DNA of 64,000 nucleotides from Achromobacter seleniivolatilans (GTDB taxonomy: Bacteria; Pseudomonadota; Gammaproteobacteria; Burkholderiales; Burkholderiaceae_B), in the NCBI RefSeq assembly GCF_030864005.1, contig NZ_CP132976.1:2356001-2420000 (forward strand). Direction: 5' to 3'. The translations under genes and the position numbers were made by a program. Shown here piece after piece: positions 1-9,052 of the stretch (positions are counted from its first letter, which is position 1; each line of letters starts with the position of its first letter). Under the pieces are notes generated by a model that made no database searches, had not been told where the DNA came from, and saw nothing but the letters and a program-made list of their open reading frames with translations.

Positions 1-341
1 GCGCCGCTGACTTGGTAGCGGGCGTCCATGGGCTGAATGTAGGAATCATCGTCCTGCTCGCAGCCCAGGTATTCCACGTAATCGGGCTTCTTGCCGAGCG
101 TCTGAAGAAAATCCTGGCACTGGATGTCGGGGCGCGCAAGCCCCATGGCGCGGCCCTCGGCCTCCCAATTGGCCAGAGCATCAGTGGGAGTCATGGTCTG
201 TTCAGCAGCACTGGCGGCAAGCGCCGAAAGCGACAGACTCATCAGCAAGCACAGCGGTACTACCCAAGCGCGGCGTACACGGGCCACGCGCAAATTCAGT
301 GTCACGGCATCCTCTACGTTCACCGGATTTTCAAGCCGCAT
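1..341 (-). CDS. Secreted protein, DUF4952-like, C-terminus beyond window edge (partial)
   Basis: A reverse-strand frame stays open from about position 341 to the window edge. It reads as an N-terminal signal peptide (a basic stretch, a Leu-rich core, then an Ala-x-Ala type site ending near SAAEQ), followed by a mature region with Cys-Gln-Asp-Phe-Leu, a Leu-Gly-Lys-Lys-Pro segment, a second Cys and a Tyr-Gln-Val-Ser-Gly ending. That layout resembles the small DUF4952 domain, but this is from memory and tentative. The start is uncertain: an ATG at 341 overlaps the stop of the upstream LysR gene by 11 bases, and GTG codons lie at 323 and 305. It would be co-oriented and possibly coupled with that regulator gene. 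Function is unknown. Confidence 0.55.
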   Translation of the reverse strand, partial: MRLENPVNVEDAVTLNLRVARVRRAWVVPLCLLMSLSLSALAASAAEQTMTPTDALANWEAEGRAMGLARPDIQCQDFLQTLGKKPDYVEYLGCEQDDDSYIQPMDARYQVSG

Positions 342-1305
342 CCGTTATGGACGGCCGAGTATGCCATGCCCCCGTGCTGCGCCCCTCTTCCGCCAGGAAC
401 TCGACCAGCGCCGGCAAGGACGCATCCATTGGCCGGTTGGCCTGCAAACGCATCACGTACCCCCAAGACCCCGGCATGCGCAGCTGGGGCATCAACGCCA
501 CCAATCGGCCGCTGGCCAAGTCTTCATCGATTAGCGGAGCACGGCCCAACGCAATGCCTACGCCTGCGGCCGCGGCAGCCACCACCGTGCTCAAACCGCT
601 CAACAGCATCGGCTCCTGCCAGTCGGCCTCTGCCAGACCCAGACGCGGACTCCAGGTCCGCCAGTCGGTTTCCGGACTGTCGATGTGTTTTTCCTCTAGC
701 CAACGGTGGCGCAGAAAAATACGCGGGTCGTCCCGGTCGGCAGCACCGATCAGCGCGGGGCTGCAAACGGGCACTACGGTTTCGGTCATCAGCGGGATGT
801 CCCCTGCCGCGGCTAAGTGCGGTCCGACGGCCCGCACATGCAGAAACGCCAGATCAATGTCCTGGCTTTTCCAGGCGGGGTCCTGGCTGGCATGCAGGTA
901 GACCTGCACATCTATATCAGGATGCAATTCAATGAAGCGGCCAATACGCGGCGCCAGCCACAACGCGGCCAGCGACGGGTTGGCCGACACGTTCAATGTG
1001 TAGCGGCGGCGTCCTCGCGCCGTAGCTCGGACGTTGCGGCAGGCGGTCTCCAATAGGGTCAAGGCCTGTTGTACGGATATCAGCAGATTGGCGCCCGCGT
1101 CCGTGGTCTCGGCGCGGCGTACCGTTCCGCCCCGGCGCAGCAATGACACGCCCAGATCCGCCTCCAGCGCGCGCAATTGATGGCTGACGGCGCTCTTCGT
1201 GACGTTCAACTCCGCAGCGGCGCGGCTCAAACTGCCCAGGCGGGCGACGGCCTCAAAGGCGCGCAAGGCAGCCAAGGGCGGAGTGTGATTGGGTAGATCG
1301 GCCAT
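331..1305 (-). CDS. LysR-family transcriptional regulator, GcvA-like
   Basis: This is a 324-residue protein of normal LysR length. The N-terminal winged helix-turn-helix (about residues 10-70) has the pattern ALRAFEAVARLGSLSRAAAE followed by VTKSAVSHQLRALE, and the pairing of a PPLAALRAFEA opening with SAVSHQ is typical of the GcvA subgroup. The rest is a periplasmic-binding-protein-like effector domain, ending in the usual aromatic-hydrophobic helix. It is divergent from the double ABC exporter, whose start lies about 90 bases away, so it may control that gene. Its stop overlaps the start region of a small secreted protein on the same strand. The effector is unknown. Confidence 0.9.
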   Translation of the reverse strand: MADLPNHTPPLAALRAFEAVARLGSLSRAAAELNVTKSAVSHQLRALEADLGVSLLRRGGTVRRAETTDAGANLLISVQQALTLLETACRNVRATARGRRRYTLNVSANPSLAALWLAPRIGRFIELHPDIDVQVYLHASQDPAWKSQDIDLAFLHVRAVGPHLAAAGDIPLMTETVVPVCSPALIGAADRDDPRIFLRHRWLEEKHIDSPETDWRTWSPRLGLAEADWQEPMLLSGLSTVVAAAAAGVGIALGRAPLIDEDLASGRLVALMPQLRMPGSWGYVMRLQANRPMDASLPALVEFLAEEGRSTGAWHTRPSITDAA

Positions 1306-1398
1306 GGGTAGAGTTTATCTCAACCCATGATTGAAAAACTATCGCTTTCGCGTGCCGGGCGGATCAGTGACCATGCAGGCTGTGATTGGAGCATTGAT

Positions 1399-4300
1399 AT
1401 GTATTTCGACTCTCGATTGTGGCAACTGACAGCCGGCCTGCGGGCCAGCATGGCAGGCGGGATTTTCCTGGGCCTGCTGGCGCTGGCGGCAGGCATTGCA
1501 CGTTACGTCTTTCTGGGCCAATTGCTGGCCCGCGTGTTTGATGGCGCCCCCTGGCAAGACTGGATCGCGCCCGCAGTGTGCGTGGGCGCGATGGTGCTGC
1601 TGCGCGCGTTTTTTGATCATTGGCGCACCGTGCAGGCCAATCGCACGTCGGCCACGATTCAACACTCGCTGCGCGGCCGGCTGTACGACCGCATCGTCGC
1701 ATTGGGACCGGCCTGGTTCGCCAACCAGCGTACGGGCGGCGTCATGCTGACCGTGGTGGATGGCGTTGAGCAACTGCAAACCTTCTTTGGCCAATACCTG
1801 CCGCAGGTCGCCATCGCGGCCGCTGCACCCTTTGCGATATTTGCGGTGATTGCATTCTGGGACGTGCCCACGGCGCTGGTCTTTCTTGTGGCCGCGTTGT
1901 TCGCACTGTTCGGCCCGATGGCCGTGCATATGCTGGACCGCCGCGCGAGCCAGGCGCGCACCCGCTCGCTGAATGCGTTTGGCGAAGACTTTCTGGATGC
2001 CGTCCAAGGCCTGCCCACCTTGAAGTCATATGGCCAGGGCAAGGCGTGGGGCCAGAGGCTGGCCGCAAAAGCGCGCAGCCTGTCGGACAACACCTTCTGG
2101 GTGCTGTCCGTCAGCCTGCTGACGCGCGGCATCAGCGACCTGGGCGTGGCGCTGGGCGCAGCCCTGGCATTGACGCTGGGCGCTTGGCGCGTGGCGGCGG
2201 GCGACATGAGCGTGGAAGCGCTGCTGATCGTGCTGATGGCCGGCACCGAGATCTTCCGCCCGTTGCGCGACCTGCGCTCGGTCTTGCATCGCGGCATGCT
2301 GGGCCAATCCGCCGCCGTCAGCATTCATGCCTTGATGGACGCGCAAGCATTGACGCCCGCGCCCGACACACGGGCGGCAAGCATTGCCCCCGCCAGTCTG
2401 GCGCCCACCATTCAATTCGATAACGTCGCGTTTTCCTACACGCCCGAGCGCCGCGCCCACCAGGGGCTGGCCTTCCAGATTGCGGCGGGCGAGCGTGTGG
2501 GTATTGTCGGCCCCAGCGGCGCGGGCAAGTCCACCATCGTGCGGCTGTTGTTGCGCGAATGCGTACCGCAGGCGGGCAGCATCCGGGTCGGCGGCCACGA
2601 CGTCAATACGCTGGACACCCAGACCCTGCTGTCCCACATTGCGTTGGTCAGCCAGGACATCACGCTGTTTCATGGCACCATCGATGACAACCTGCGGCTG
2701 GGCCGGCCCCAGGCCACGCACGAACAAGTGCGCGCTGCGGCCCGCGCTGCCAATATCGATGACTTCATCATGGCGCTGCCTGACGGCTACGCCACCCGCA
2801 TCGGTGAACGCGGTCTGCAGTTGTCTGGCGGCCAGCGCCAGCGCGTGGCCATTGCCCGCGCCCTGCTGCGCGACGCCCCCATCCTGATCCTGGACGAAGC
2901 GCTGTCGTCGGTAGATACCGAAAACGAAGCGCTGATCCAACAGGCATTGGACCGCTTGATGGCGGGCCGCACGACGCTGATCCTGGCGCACCGTCTGGCC
3001 AGCGTGATCGGCGCGGACCGCTGCCTGGTGCTGGACCAAGGACGCGTTGTGGAAGCCGGCCCGCATGCGGAACTGATGCAGCAGCACGGCTTGTACTACC
3101 GGCTAATGCACGAGCAAGCTGCTGCGCATCAAAACCCGTCGTCGGAATCGTTGCTGGCGCCGCCGCCTGCCGCAGCCGCCACCACACGGGCCGACACCGC
3201 CCCCGCAGCGGGAACCGATAAGCAAGGCCCTGCCCTGCGTTCGCTGGACGCGGACGCCGAGCAGGTCGGCTGGCGCGCCACGCTGGGCACGCTGCTGTCC
3301 GTCGTGCGCCCGTGGCGCGGCACCCTGACGGCCACCATTCTGCTGGGCGTGGCGCGCGTAGCCGCTTTTATCGGCGTCGGCGTGTTCAGCGCGCTGATCG
3401 TCGCTGCTATCCGCGACGGCCGCGACATATCCGCGCTGATCGTGGGCCTGCTTGTCGCCGCGCCGCTTGCCGCGTTGTTCCACTGGCTGGAATCTTGGCT
3501 GGCGCACGCCATGGCGTATCAGTTGCTGGCCGATATGCGGGTCAAGCTCTACGACAAGCTGGAACGTCTGGCACCCGCCTACCTGTTGCAGCGCCGTTCG
3601 GGCGACCTGGTGGCGCTGGCCACGCAGGATGTGGAAATGGTCGAGTACTTCTACGCCCACACCATCGCTCCCGCCATTGTCTCCGTACTGGTGCCGTTGT
3701 CGGTACTGGGCTTTCTGGGGGTCTACAGCTGGCCCGTGGCGCTGGCGCTGTTGCCATTCCTGGCCTATGCGCTGGTGTCGCCGGTGCGTGGCCGCCGTCA
3801 TGTCGACGCGTTGGGCGACAAGGCGCGGCAGGCGCTGGGCGAAATGAGCGCGCACACCACCGACACGATTCAGGGTCTGGCCGACCTGACCGCTTTCCAG
3901 GCCACCGGCCGCCGCCGCGAGCAATTCCTGAAGGTGGCGGATCAGTACCGCACACGGCGGCTGGACATCCTGCGCGACTTGTCCCGGCAGACGGCATGGT
4001 TTGAAGTGGCAATGGGCCTGGGCGGTCTGGCCGTGGCCGTGGTTGGCGCCTTGCAGGTGTCGGCGGGCAATCTGTCGGCCAGCATGCTGCCATTGCTGGT
4101 GCTGATTGCGTTGGCGACCTTCCTGCCGGTTTCCGAGATCTCGCAGGTCAGCCGCCAGCTGGCCGACACCATTGCCGCCACGCGCCGCCTGCACGTGGTC
4201 AGCAATGAACCCGAACCCGTCACCGACGGCCCGCTGGCGCCGCCAGTCGCCACCCACGGATTGTCGCTGGCCTTTGAACACGTCAGTTTCGCCTACCCCG

Positions 4301-5019
4301 GCAAACAGGAAGACACGTTGAAGGACTTGAGTTTCAAGGTGCCGGCCGGCGCAACCGTGGCAGTCGTTGGCGCCTCCGGCGCGGGCAAGAGCACGGTTGC
4401 CAGCTTGCTGCTGCGTTTCTGGGACCCGCGCGCTGGCGTGGTCAAGCTCGACGGCGTGGATGTGCGCCAGCTGCAATTGGATGGCTTGCGCGAGCGCGTG
4501 GCGCTGGTCACCCAAGACACCTATTTATTCAACGACACGCTGGAAGGCAACATCCGGCTGGCACGTCCCGAAGCCACGCCGGACGAACTGGCGCGCGCGC
4601 TGCAACAGGCCGCTTTGACAGAGTTTGTGCGGACCTTGCCCGATGGGTTGGCAACACGCGTGGGTGAACGCGGCATGCAGCTATCAGGCGGCCAGCGCCA
4701 GCGCATTTCGATTGCGCGGGCATTCTTGAAAAATGCGCCGGTGTTGATCCTGGACGAAGCCACCTCGCATCTGGATACCTTGTCTGAAATGCAGGTGCGC
4801 GGCGCGTTGGATGCCTTGATGCAGCATCGCACCACCCTTGTGATTGCGCACCGGCTGTCCACCATCCGCGACGCCGATCTGATTCTGGTGCTGGATCGCG
4901 GCACCCTGGTAGAGGCCGGCACGCATGACCAGTTGCTGGGTAAGCTTGGGGCCTATGCGCGCCTGGCCAGTCATCAGGGCGGCTACACGGTCAGTAGCGC
5001 AACGTCTCTACCGACTTAG
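1399..5019 (+). CDS. Single-chain double ABC exporter (two TMD-NBD units, CydDC-like layout)
   Basis: The chain holds two complete ABC exporter halves. Each half has a six-helix membrane domain followed by a nucleotide-binding domain. The first NBD has Walker A GPSGAGKS at about residue 371, signature LSGGQRQR and Walker B LILDEA. The second has Walker A GASGAGKS at about residue 991, LSGGQRQR and LILDEATSHLD. A Pro/Ala-rich linker joins the halves. The first membrane domain carries a FFGQYLPQ segment like that of CydD, so a CydDC-type thiol exporter is possible, but siderophore or drug exporters share this layout. I chose ATG 1399 because GGAG sits 7 bases upstream; an in-frame ATG at 1327 would add 24 residues without a good ribosome site. 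The 3' end overlaps the convergent acylase gene by 29 bases. Confidence 0.88.
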   Translation: MYFDSRLWQLTAGLRASMAGGIFLGLLALAAGIARYVFLGQLLARVFDGAPWQDWIAPAVCVGAMVLLRAFFDHWRTVQANRTSATIQHSLRGRLYDRIVALGPAWFANQRTGGVMLTVVDGVEQLQTFFGQYLPQVAIAAAAPFAIFAVIAFWDVPTALVFLVAALFALFGPMAVHMLDRRASQARTRSLNAFGEDFLDAVQGLPTLKSYGQGKAWGQRLAAKARSLSDNTFWVLSVSLLTRGISDLGVALGAALALTLGAWRVAAGDMSVEALLIVLMAGTEIFRPLRDLRSVLHRGMLGQSAAVSIHALMDAQALTPAPDTRAASIAPASLAPTIQFDNVAFSYTPERRAHQGLAFQIAAGERVGIVGPSGAGKSTIVRLLLRECVPQAGSIRVGGHDVNTLDTQTLLSHIALVSQDITLFHGTIDDNLRLGRPQATHEQVRAAARAANIDDFIMALPDGYATRIGERGLQLSGGQRQRVAIARALLRDAPILILDEALSSVDTENEALIQQALDRLMAGRTTLILAHRLASVIGADRCLVLDQGRVVEAGPHAELMQQHGLYYRLMHEQAAAHQNPSSESLLAPPPAAAATTRADTAPAAGTDKQGPALRSLDADAEQVGWRATLGTLLSVVRPWRGTLTATILLGVARVAAFIGVGVFSALIVAAIRDGRDISALIVGLLVAAPLAALFHWLESWLAHAMAYQLLADMRVKLYDKLERLAPAYLLQRRSGDLVALATQDVEMVEYFYAHTIAPAIVSVLVPLSVLGFLGVYSWPVALALLPFLAYALVSPVRGRRHVDALGDKARQALGEMSAHTTDTIQGLADLTAFQATGRRREQFLKVADQYRTRRLDILRDLSRQTAWFEVAMGLGGLAVAVVGALQVSAGNLSASMLPLLVLIALATFLPVSEISQVSRQLADTIAATRRLHVVSNEPEPVTDGPLAPPVATHGLSLAFEHVSFAYPGKQEDTLKDLSFKVPAGATVAVVGASGAGKSTVASLLLRFWDPRAGVVKLDGVDVRQLQLDGLRERVALVTQDTYLFNDTLEGNIRLARPEATPDELARALQQAALTEFVRTLPDGLATRVGERGMQLSGGQRQRISIARAFLKNAPVLILDEATSHLDTLSEMQVRGALDALMQHRTTLVIAHRLSTIRDADLILVLDRGTLVEAGTHDQLLGKLGAYARLASHQGGYTVSSATSLPT

Positions 5020-7567
5020 TATTGGCCCGCACTTCCGCATCCGTGAACCAGACCCGCTTATTGCCAAAGCCGGTATAGAGATCGAACTGATCACGGGTGT
5101 GGACAGATGCGGTGCCATCCGGCGCCACAAAACCGCTCTGCCCTGGCGCCACCACATCCACGGCGCGCACGCCCTTGGCATCGAACACCGTCATATTGTT
5201 CTCGGTGCCCCTGTTCTGCGTTGCGGCGTAGGTCAGCACGGCCTTGTCATCCGCCTGCGGCACGCCCAGGAAGTTCTTGGGCGCAAACACCATCGGCGGA
5301 GCGGGAATGCGCCACGTCGCGGGGTCTTGGCCATAGGCTTTTTGCAAGGCGGCAAGCGCTTCGTCCAACGCAGCCAGCGACACGGCTTCCGGACGCTTTC
5401 CGTTGAAGAAGTCGTACTGCTGCGGCACGCCCGCATCCGGGCCGGCCAGCGCATTGAACAGCACCTTGACCCCCACCGTCAGGTTCACGGAACCCGTGGC
5501 CGGCGCGGCCTGCGTGGGGTATCCGGTGGCGCTATACCACTTGAAGAAGTCAGCGGGCATTTCGTCGGCCAGTGTGGCGCGCAACATGGCGCGCAACCAC
5601 GCATCCATCACGGCCGGCCCCGCGTTGTCGTAGTAACCCGCCTGCTTGTCACTCGTGCCCATGCCGTCCCAGGATGCCAGCCCTGCGACCAGACGCGCGC
5701 GGGCGTCATCTGCCGGCAGGCCTTGCACCGCGCGTTGCAGGAAAGGCAGGAAGTGACGGCGGTTGACGTCCGCGTAGCTGGTGGTGCGGATCAGGTCCCA
5801 CATCTGCTGGGCGCTGACCTTGCCGCCATTGGCGGTCATGGTTTTCAGCCGGGTCTCGATTTCGGCGTAACGGTCGGCCTGCCCCCAAACGATGGCGAAC
5901 AGATCGGTGGACGGATAACCGCGCATAGGCTGGTTGTTCCAATTGGCGATAAAGCCTTGGCGCGGGTTATAGACCTGCGGATTGGTCGAAAACGGCAGCA
6001 TGCCGTCCCAATCCATTTCGCCGGTACCCGGCACGGGCAGGCGCGGATCGTGGCCGGGTTTGCGCTTGGGATAAAAACCCGTGTGCGCGTAACCGATATT
6101 GCCGCGGTCGTCGGCGTAGTACCAGTTGATGGTCAACGCATGGCGGGCGGCCTGCTGTTTCCACTGATCCCAATTGCGCGACTGCGCCTTGTGCGTCCAG
6201 GCCATCAGCGATTGCAGCTCATAGCCTTCCCAGGCCCGCGCCTTGGCGTAAGCCACATGCTGCTTATCGTCGAACTTGGTGACAATGCCGTGCACCGTGC
6301 GATAGACGTCCATGACGACGGGCTCCGCGCCCTTGACGGCGATAAGCTCGGTGCGCTTTTCCATTGTCTTCCAGGCGCCATCGTGGAAGTAGCGGGTGCG
6401 GTCAGCGGGGTCGAGCTTTTCCGCATAGATATCCACGTCATCCCCAAAACCCGCCGTAGAGCCCCAGGTCACGTGCGCGTTGTGGCCGAACAGAATGCTG
6501 GGATACGCAAATGGCGTGTTACCCACCACGTCATAACCCGCGCCGTGCAAGCCTATGCCATAGGTATAGGCGGGATTCCACCAGCCGAATTGCGGACCGT
6601 TCAGCAGAATGGAACGGGCATCCTTGGCGTGATCACGGCCCACGATCCACATATTGCTGGTGGTTGGAAAACCTGCAATGCCAGGCTGGCCCGATTCCGC
6701 AAACTGCGCCAACACGCGCGCCGAGGCAGCGGCAGGCGCTTCGTCCAGCACAGCGCGCGTTTGCGGGTCACGCGCCACACGCTCCAGCATGGGCGGCGTG
6801 CCGTTGTATCGCGGCAGCGCGTAAGACAGCTTGGCGGGCTGGCGCGCGCCATCAGGCTGATACACGCCCTCTTCCTCGGGCACGGTGGTCGGCGCGCGGC
6901 TATCGGTCATCCAACGCAATTGGTTGAAGATCTGCATGGCGCGCGCGTCGCCGTGCTTGTCTTTCAGCGCGGTCAACAGCGCCAGGTTGTCGATCTCGCT
7001 GTTGGCATCCGAAAAGCGGTTGGCCATGGTGCCCACAAATACCATCGCGACGTCATACGCTGTCCAGTCAGAGGGCTGGAATTGCAGGTCGTTGAATTCC
7101 TTTGGCATCAAGCTGCCCGGTTTGGCGCGCACCTGCGAGATCCACGCATTCATGCCAGCCGCATAGCCGTCCAGAATCTGACGCTCTGAAGCGGGCAAGG
7201 ATGCCAGCTGGCGCTGGATGCGCTCGGGTGAAAAATTGCCGCGTATCGACTTATCGAAAGCCAGCATGGGCGCGCCCAGCACTTCGGCAACGCGGCCCTG
7301 GGTGCTGCGCCGCGCCATTTCCATCTGGAACAGGCGGTCCTGCGCAACGGCGTAACCGTAGCCGTAGAAGATGCCGTACACCGTACTGGCATACACATGG
7401 GGCATGCCGTAGTCATCACGCCGGATGGTCACTTGCCCGCTCACGGGCTGGGGTGCGCGTTCAGCGACGGCCGCCGTGGGGGCCGGGGCCGCTTGAGCGG
7501 ATGCGCCATTTGCGCCCGCGAACGAGCAGGCCGCCAAAATGGCGGTCAACAAGATTTGCTGCTTCAT
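4991..7567 (-). CDS. pac: Penicillin G acylase (penicillin amidase) precursor
   Basis: This 858-residue preproprotein matches class Ntn-hydrolase penicillin G acylases throughout. It has a signal peptide (residues 1 to about 25), an alpha chain, a spacer, and a beta chain that would begin at the nucleophile Ser304 in the PTTSNMW motif. Downstream, NGPQFGW, AYTYGIGLHGAGYDV, GSTAGFGDDVDI, INWYYAD, RLPVPGTG and NRGTENNM are all diagnostic segments I recognise from E. coli Pac. The periplasmic enzyme hydrolyses phenylacetyl amides such as penicillin G. The spacer is removed by autoproteolysis to give the alpha-beta dimer. A LysR gene is transcribed divergently from 7723. Achromobacter xylosoxidans is a known source of such an acylase. 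The natural role is probably scavenging of aromatic amides, which is inference. Confidence 0.96.
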   Translation of the reverse strand: MKQQILLTAILAACSFAGANGASAQAAPAPTAAVAERAPQPVSGQVTIRRDDYGMPHVYASTVYGIFYGYGYAVAQDRLFQMEMARRSTQGRVAEVLGAPMLAFDKSIRGNFSPERIQRQLASLPASERQILDGYAAGMNAWISQVRAKPGSLMPKEFNDLQFQPSDWTAYDVAMVFVGTMANRFSDANSEIDNLALLTALKDKHGDARAMQIFNQLRWMTDSRAPTTVPEEEGVYQPDGARQPAKLSYALPRYNGTPPMLERVARDPQTRAVLDEAPAAASARVLAQFAESGQPGIAGFPTTSNMWIVGRDHAKDARSILLNGPQFGWWNPAYTYGIGLHGAGYDVVGNTPFAYPSILFGHNAHVTWGSTAGFGDDVDIYAEKLDPADRTRYFHDGAWKTMEKRTELIAVKGAEPVVMDVYRTVHGIVTKFDDKQHVAYAKARAWEGYELQSLMAWTHKAQSRNWDQWKQQAARHALTINWYYADDRGNIGYAHTGFYPKRKPGHDPRLPVPGTGEMDWDGMLPFSTNPQVYNPRQGFIANWNNQPMRGYPSTDLFAIVWGQADRYAEIETRLKTMTANGGKVSAQQMWDLIRTTSYADVNRRHFLPFLQRAVQGLPADDARARLVAGLASWDGMGTSDKQAGYYDNAGPAVMDAWLRAMLRATLADEMPADFFKWYSATGYPTQAAPATGSVNLTVGVKVLFNALAGPDAGVPQQYDFFNGKRPEAVSLAALDEALAALQKAYGQDPATWRIPAPPMVFAPKNFLGVPQADDKAVLTYAATQNRGTENNMTVFDAKGVRAVDVVAPGQSGFVAPDGTASVHTRDQFDLYTGFGNKRVWFTDAEVRANTKSVETLRY

Positions 7568-7661
7568 GTAGATCTGTCTCCGTATTTATTGGCCGCATCC
7601 GGTCGCGAGTAAACCGGACGCGGGGCGCAGCGCCTCTGCCGGGCACCGTCTGCGAACCATC

Positions 7662-7714
7662 ATACGAAGCATGGATCTATAATTCCAATGCATTTATTTC
7701 ATACGATCTATGCA
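7662..7714. promoter_or_regulatory. Divergent pac/LysR control region with two direct repeats
   Basis: The 155-base gap between pac and the LysR gene is AT-rich compared with its surroundings. Two copies of ATACGA-N3-ATG start at 7662 and 7701, 39 bases apart, close to the LysR start codon. A perfect TATAAT hexamer lies at 7678-7683 but I see no convincing -35 partner. The repeats are candidate binding sites for the LysR protein; this is inference from position and repetition. Confidence 0.4.
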
Positions 7715-7722
7715 ATAAGAAC

Positions 7723-8652
7723 ATGGACTTTCAGAAGCTTAAACATCTGCTCGCGGTGGTGGAGCACGGCACGTTTTCGCGCGCGGCCGACGCGGTGAAC
7801 CTTTCACAGCCCGCGTTAAGCCGCAGCATCCAGGCGCTGGAAGCCGAACTGGGCCTGCCCCTGTTGGATCGCGGCGCCCGCCAAGTGCGCCTGACGCCCT
7901 ATGGCGCCTGCGCGGTGGAGCGCGCCCGCCGCATGCGCTTCGAAGAAGCAGAACTGCAACGCGAATTGAAGACGCTCCACAGCGGGGAATCCGGGACGCT
8001 TGCCATTGGTCTGAGCCCCACGCCCGCCGCGCTGCTGCTCACGCCGTTTCTGACCCATATGGCTGCCGAACACCCGCAGGTGCGTGTCGCGGTAGAACTG
8101 GGCAGCACCGCAACGCTGCTGAATCTGTTGCGCGCCGAACGCATCGACGCCCTGGTTTGCGACGCTCGCATGCTTTATGACGCAGCCGATATCGAAACCC
8201 GTCCGCTCGATCCCTTGCGCGCCGGTATGGTGTGCCGCAAAGACCACCCGATCCTGGCCCACAAGCGCGCGGGCATCGAGCAGATTCGCCAGTACCCCGT
8301 CGCATCCAGCACGTTAAGCCCCGAAGTCTCGCTGCGTCTGGCCGAAACGCTGGTTCCCGGCGGCGCGCCCGAACACATGGTCACGACCCGCTGCGAAAAT
8401 CTGGACCCGCTTGTAGATCTAGCCTTGCATACCGACACGCTGCTGCTGGGCGTCATCTGCGTCACGCGGCGCGAACAAGAGGCGGGTCTGCTGATGGAAG
8501 TGCCCTTGCCTGCTGACCGGCAACGCCAGGGACACTACGTGCTGGCACGGCTGGCCGGGCGCACGCCGTTGACAGCCCAAGACGCGCTCTATGCCTTCAC
8601 GCAGCAGTGCTGGGCCGATTTCGCGCAGTTCAAACCCAGGCAGGAAAACTGA
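7723..8652 (+). CDS. LysR-family transcriptional regulator beside penicillin acylase
   Basis: This is a 309-residue LysR protein starting at ATG 7723 (MDFQKLKHLLAVVEHG). The helix-turn-helix spans residues 3 to 62 and includes TFSRAADAVNLSQPALSRSIQALE. The effector domain follows and has the GTLAIGLSPTPAALLL opening typical of the family. It is divergent from pac with 155 bases between starts, the standard arrangement for a LysR protein that controls its neighbour and itself. A phenylacetyl-type inducer is plausible by analogy with other pac genes but is not shown by the sequence. Confidence 0.92.
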   Translation: MDFQKLKHLLAVVEHGTFSRAADAVNLSQPALSRSIQALEAELGLPLLDRGARQVRLTPYGACAVERARRMRFEEAELQRELKTLHSGESGTLAIGLSPTPAALLLTPFLTHMAAEHPQVRVAVELGSTATLLNLLRAERIDALVCDARMLYDAADIETRPLDPLRAGMVCRKDHPILAHKRAGIEQIRQYPVASSTLSPEVSLRLAETLVPGGAPEHMVTTRCENLDPLVDLALHTDTLLLGVICVTRREQEAGLLMEVPLPADRQRQGHYVLARLAGRTPLTAQDALYAFTQQCWADFAQFKPRQEN

Positions 8653-8741
8653 CATGCGCAGGCGTCCGCCTGACCGCACGCCGGGATTGCGCGGCAGGTT
8701 GAAAAAAACCCACACCATCGGCTGCTTCTTCACGCCACCCG

Positions 8742-8768
8742 TTGATTCGCCTACATCACTTCTATAGA
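8742..8768 (+). promoter_or_regulatory. Candidate promoter for the exporter leader transcript
   Basis: TTGATT at 8742-8747 and TATAGA at 8763-8768 are separated by 15 bases, slightly short of the optimum. Transcription from here would give an untranslated leader of roughly 280 bases before the ABC exporter gene, containing the short ORF at 8831 and the hairpin at 8967. The call rests on hexamer similarity only. Confidence 0.3.
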
Positions 8769-8830
8769 ATCAGCAATACGGGCGTTTGCCCATTTCATTT
8801 TTCCACTCTACTCACCGACAGGGAGGCCGC

Positions 8831-8884
8831 ATGATGTACCCCATGCCCAACGCCTACCCGCGCGTGTCTCCGCGACGTCATTAA
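8831..8884 (+). CDS. Candidate 17-residue leader peptide upstream of ABC exporter
   Basis: A strong ribosome site, GGGAGG at 8821-8826, precedes tandem ATG codons at 8831 and 8834. The short frame reads MMYPMPNAYPRVSPRRH and ends at TAA 8882-8884. It has four prolines, two Tyr-Pro pairs and an Arg-Arg-His end, features that can slow ribosomes. The next gene, an ABC exporter, begins about 170 bases downstream, and a terminator-like hairpin lies in between. Its position suggests a regulatory leader peptide that senses translation or a translation inhibitor. I do not recognise the peptide, and chance occurrence cannot be excluded. Confidence 0.5.
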   Translation: MMYPMPNAYPRVSPRRH

Positions 8885-8966
8885 GTCGCCGCCCGCGCGG
8901 ACCCATCGCTAGATCGATATCTGGCGACTGGTCCTCCGCGCCCGCCCCAAACTCTTAAACGCAGTC

Positions 8967-9005
8967 ACCGGTGCCGCTTTGGCGCCCGGTTTGTTTCCCC
9001 TCTTT
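8967..9005 (+). terminator. Attenuator-like hairpin in the exporter leader
   Basis: ACCGG..GCC pairs with GGC..CCGGT around a GCTTT loop (8967-8990), followed by a pyrimidine-rich tail (TTGTTTCCCCTCTTT). This resembles an intrinsic terminator with an imperfect U-tract, placed between the leader ORF and the exporter start. Upstream, GTCGCC (8885-8890) can pair with a later GGCGAC. A GGACC inside that loop can instead pair with a later GGTCC, so two mutually exclusive folds are possible. Confidence 0.4.
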
Positions 9006-9052
9006 CCTCACAAGGACATCCTGGCGTGTCTTGTGCCGCCAGGCCATTGTTT

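Noticed and set aside
3103..4515. Long reverse-strand frame inside the double ABC exporter
   Set aside because: The translation is low-complexity (Gln/His/Arg-rich) and overlaps clear ABC motifs on the + strand.
4925..7189. A 754-codon open frame on the + strand opposite the penicillin acylase gene
   Set aside because: It is a long antisense frame caused by high GC and codon bias. The product is Arg/His-rich with no recognisable domain, while the opposite strand encodes an unmistakable acylase.
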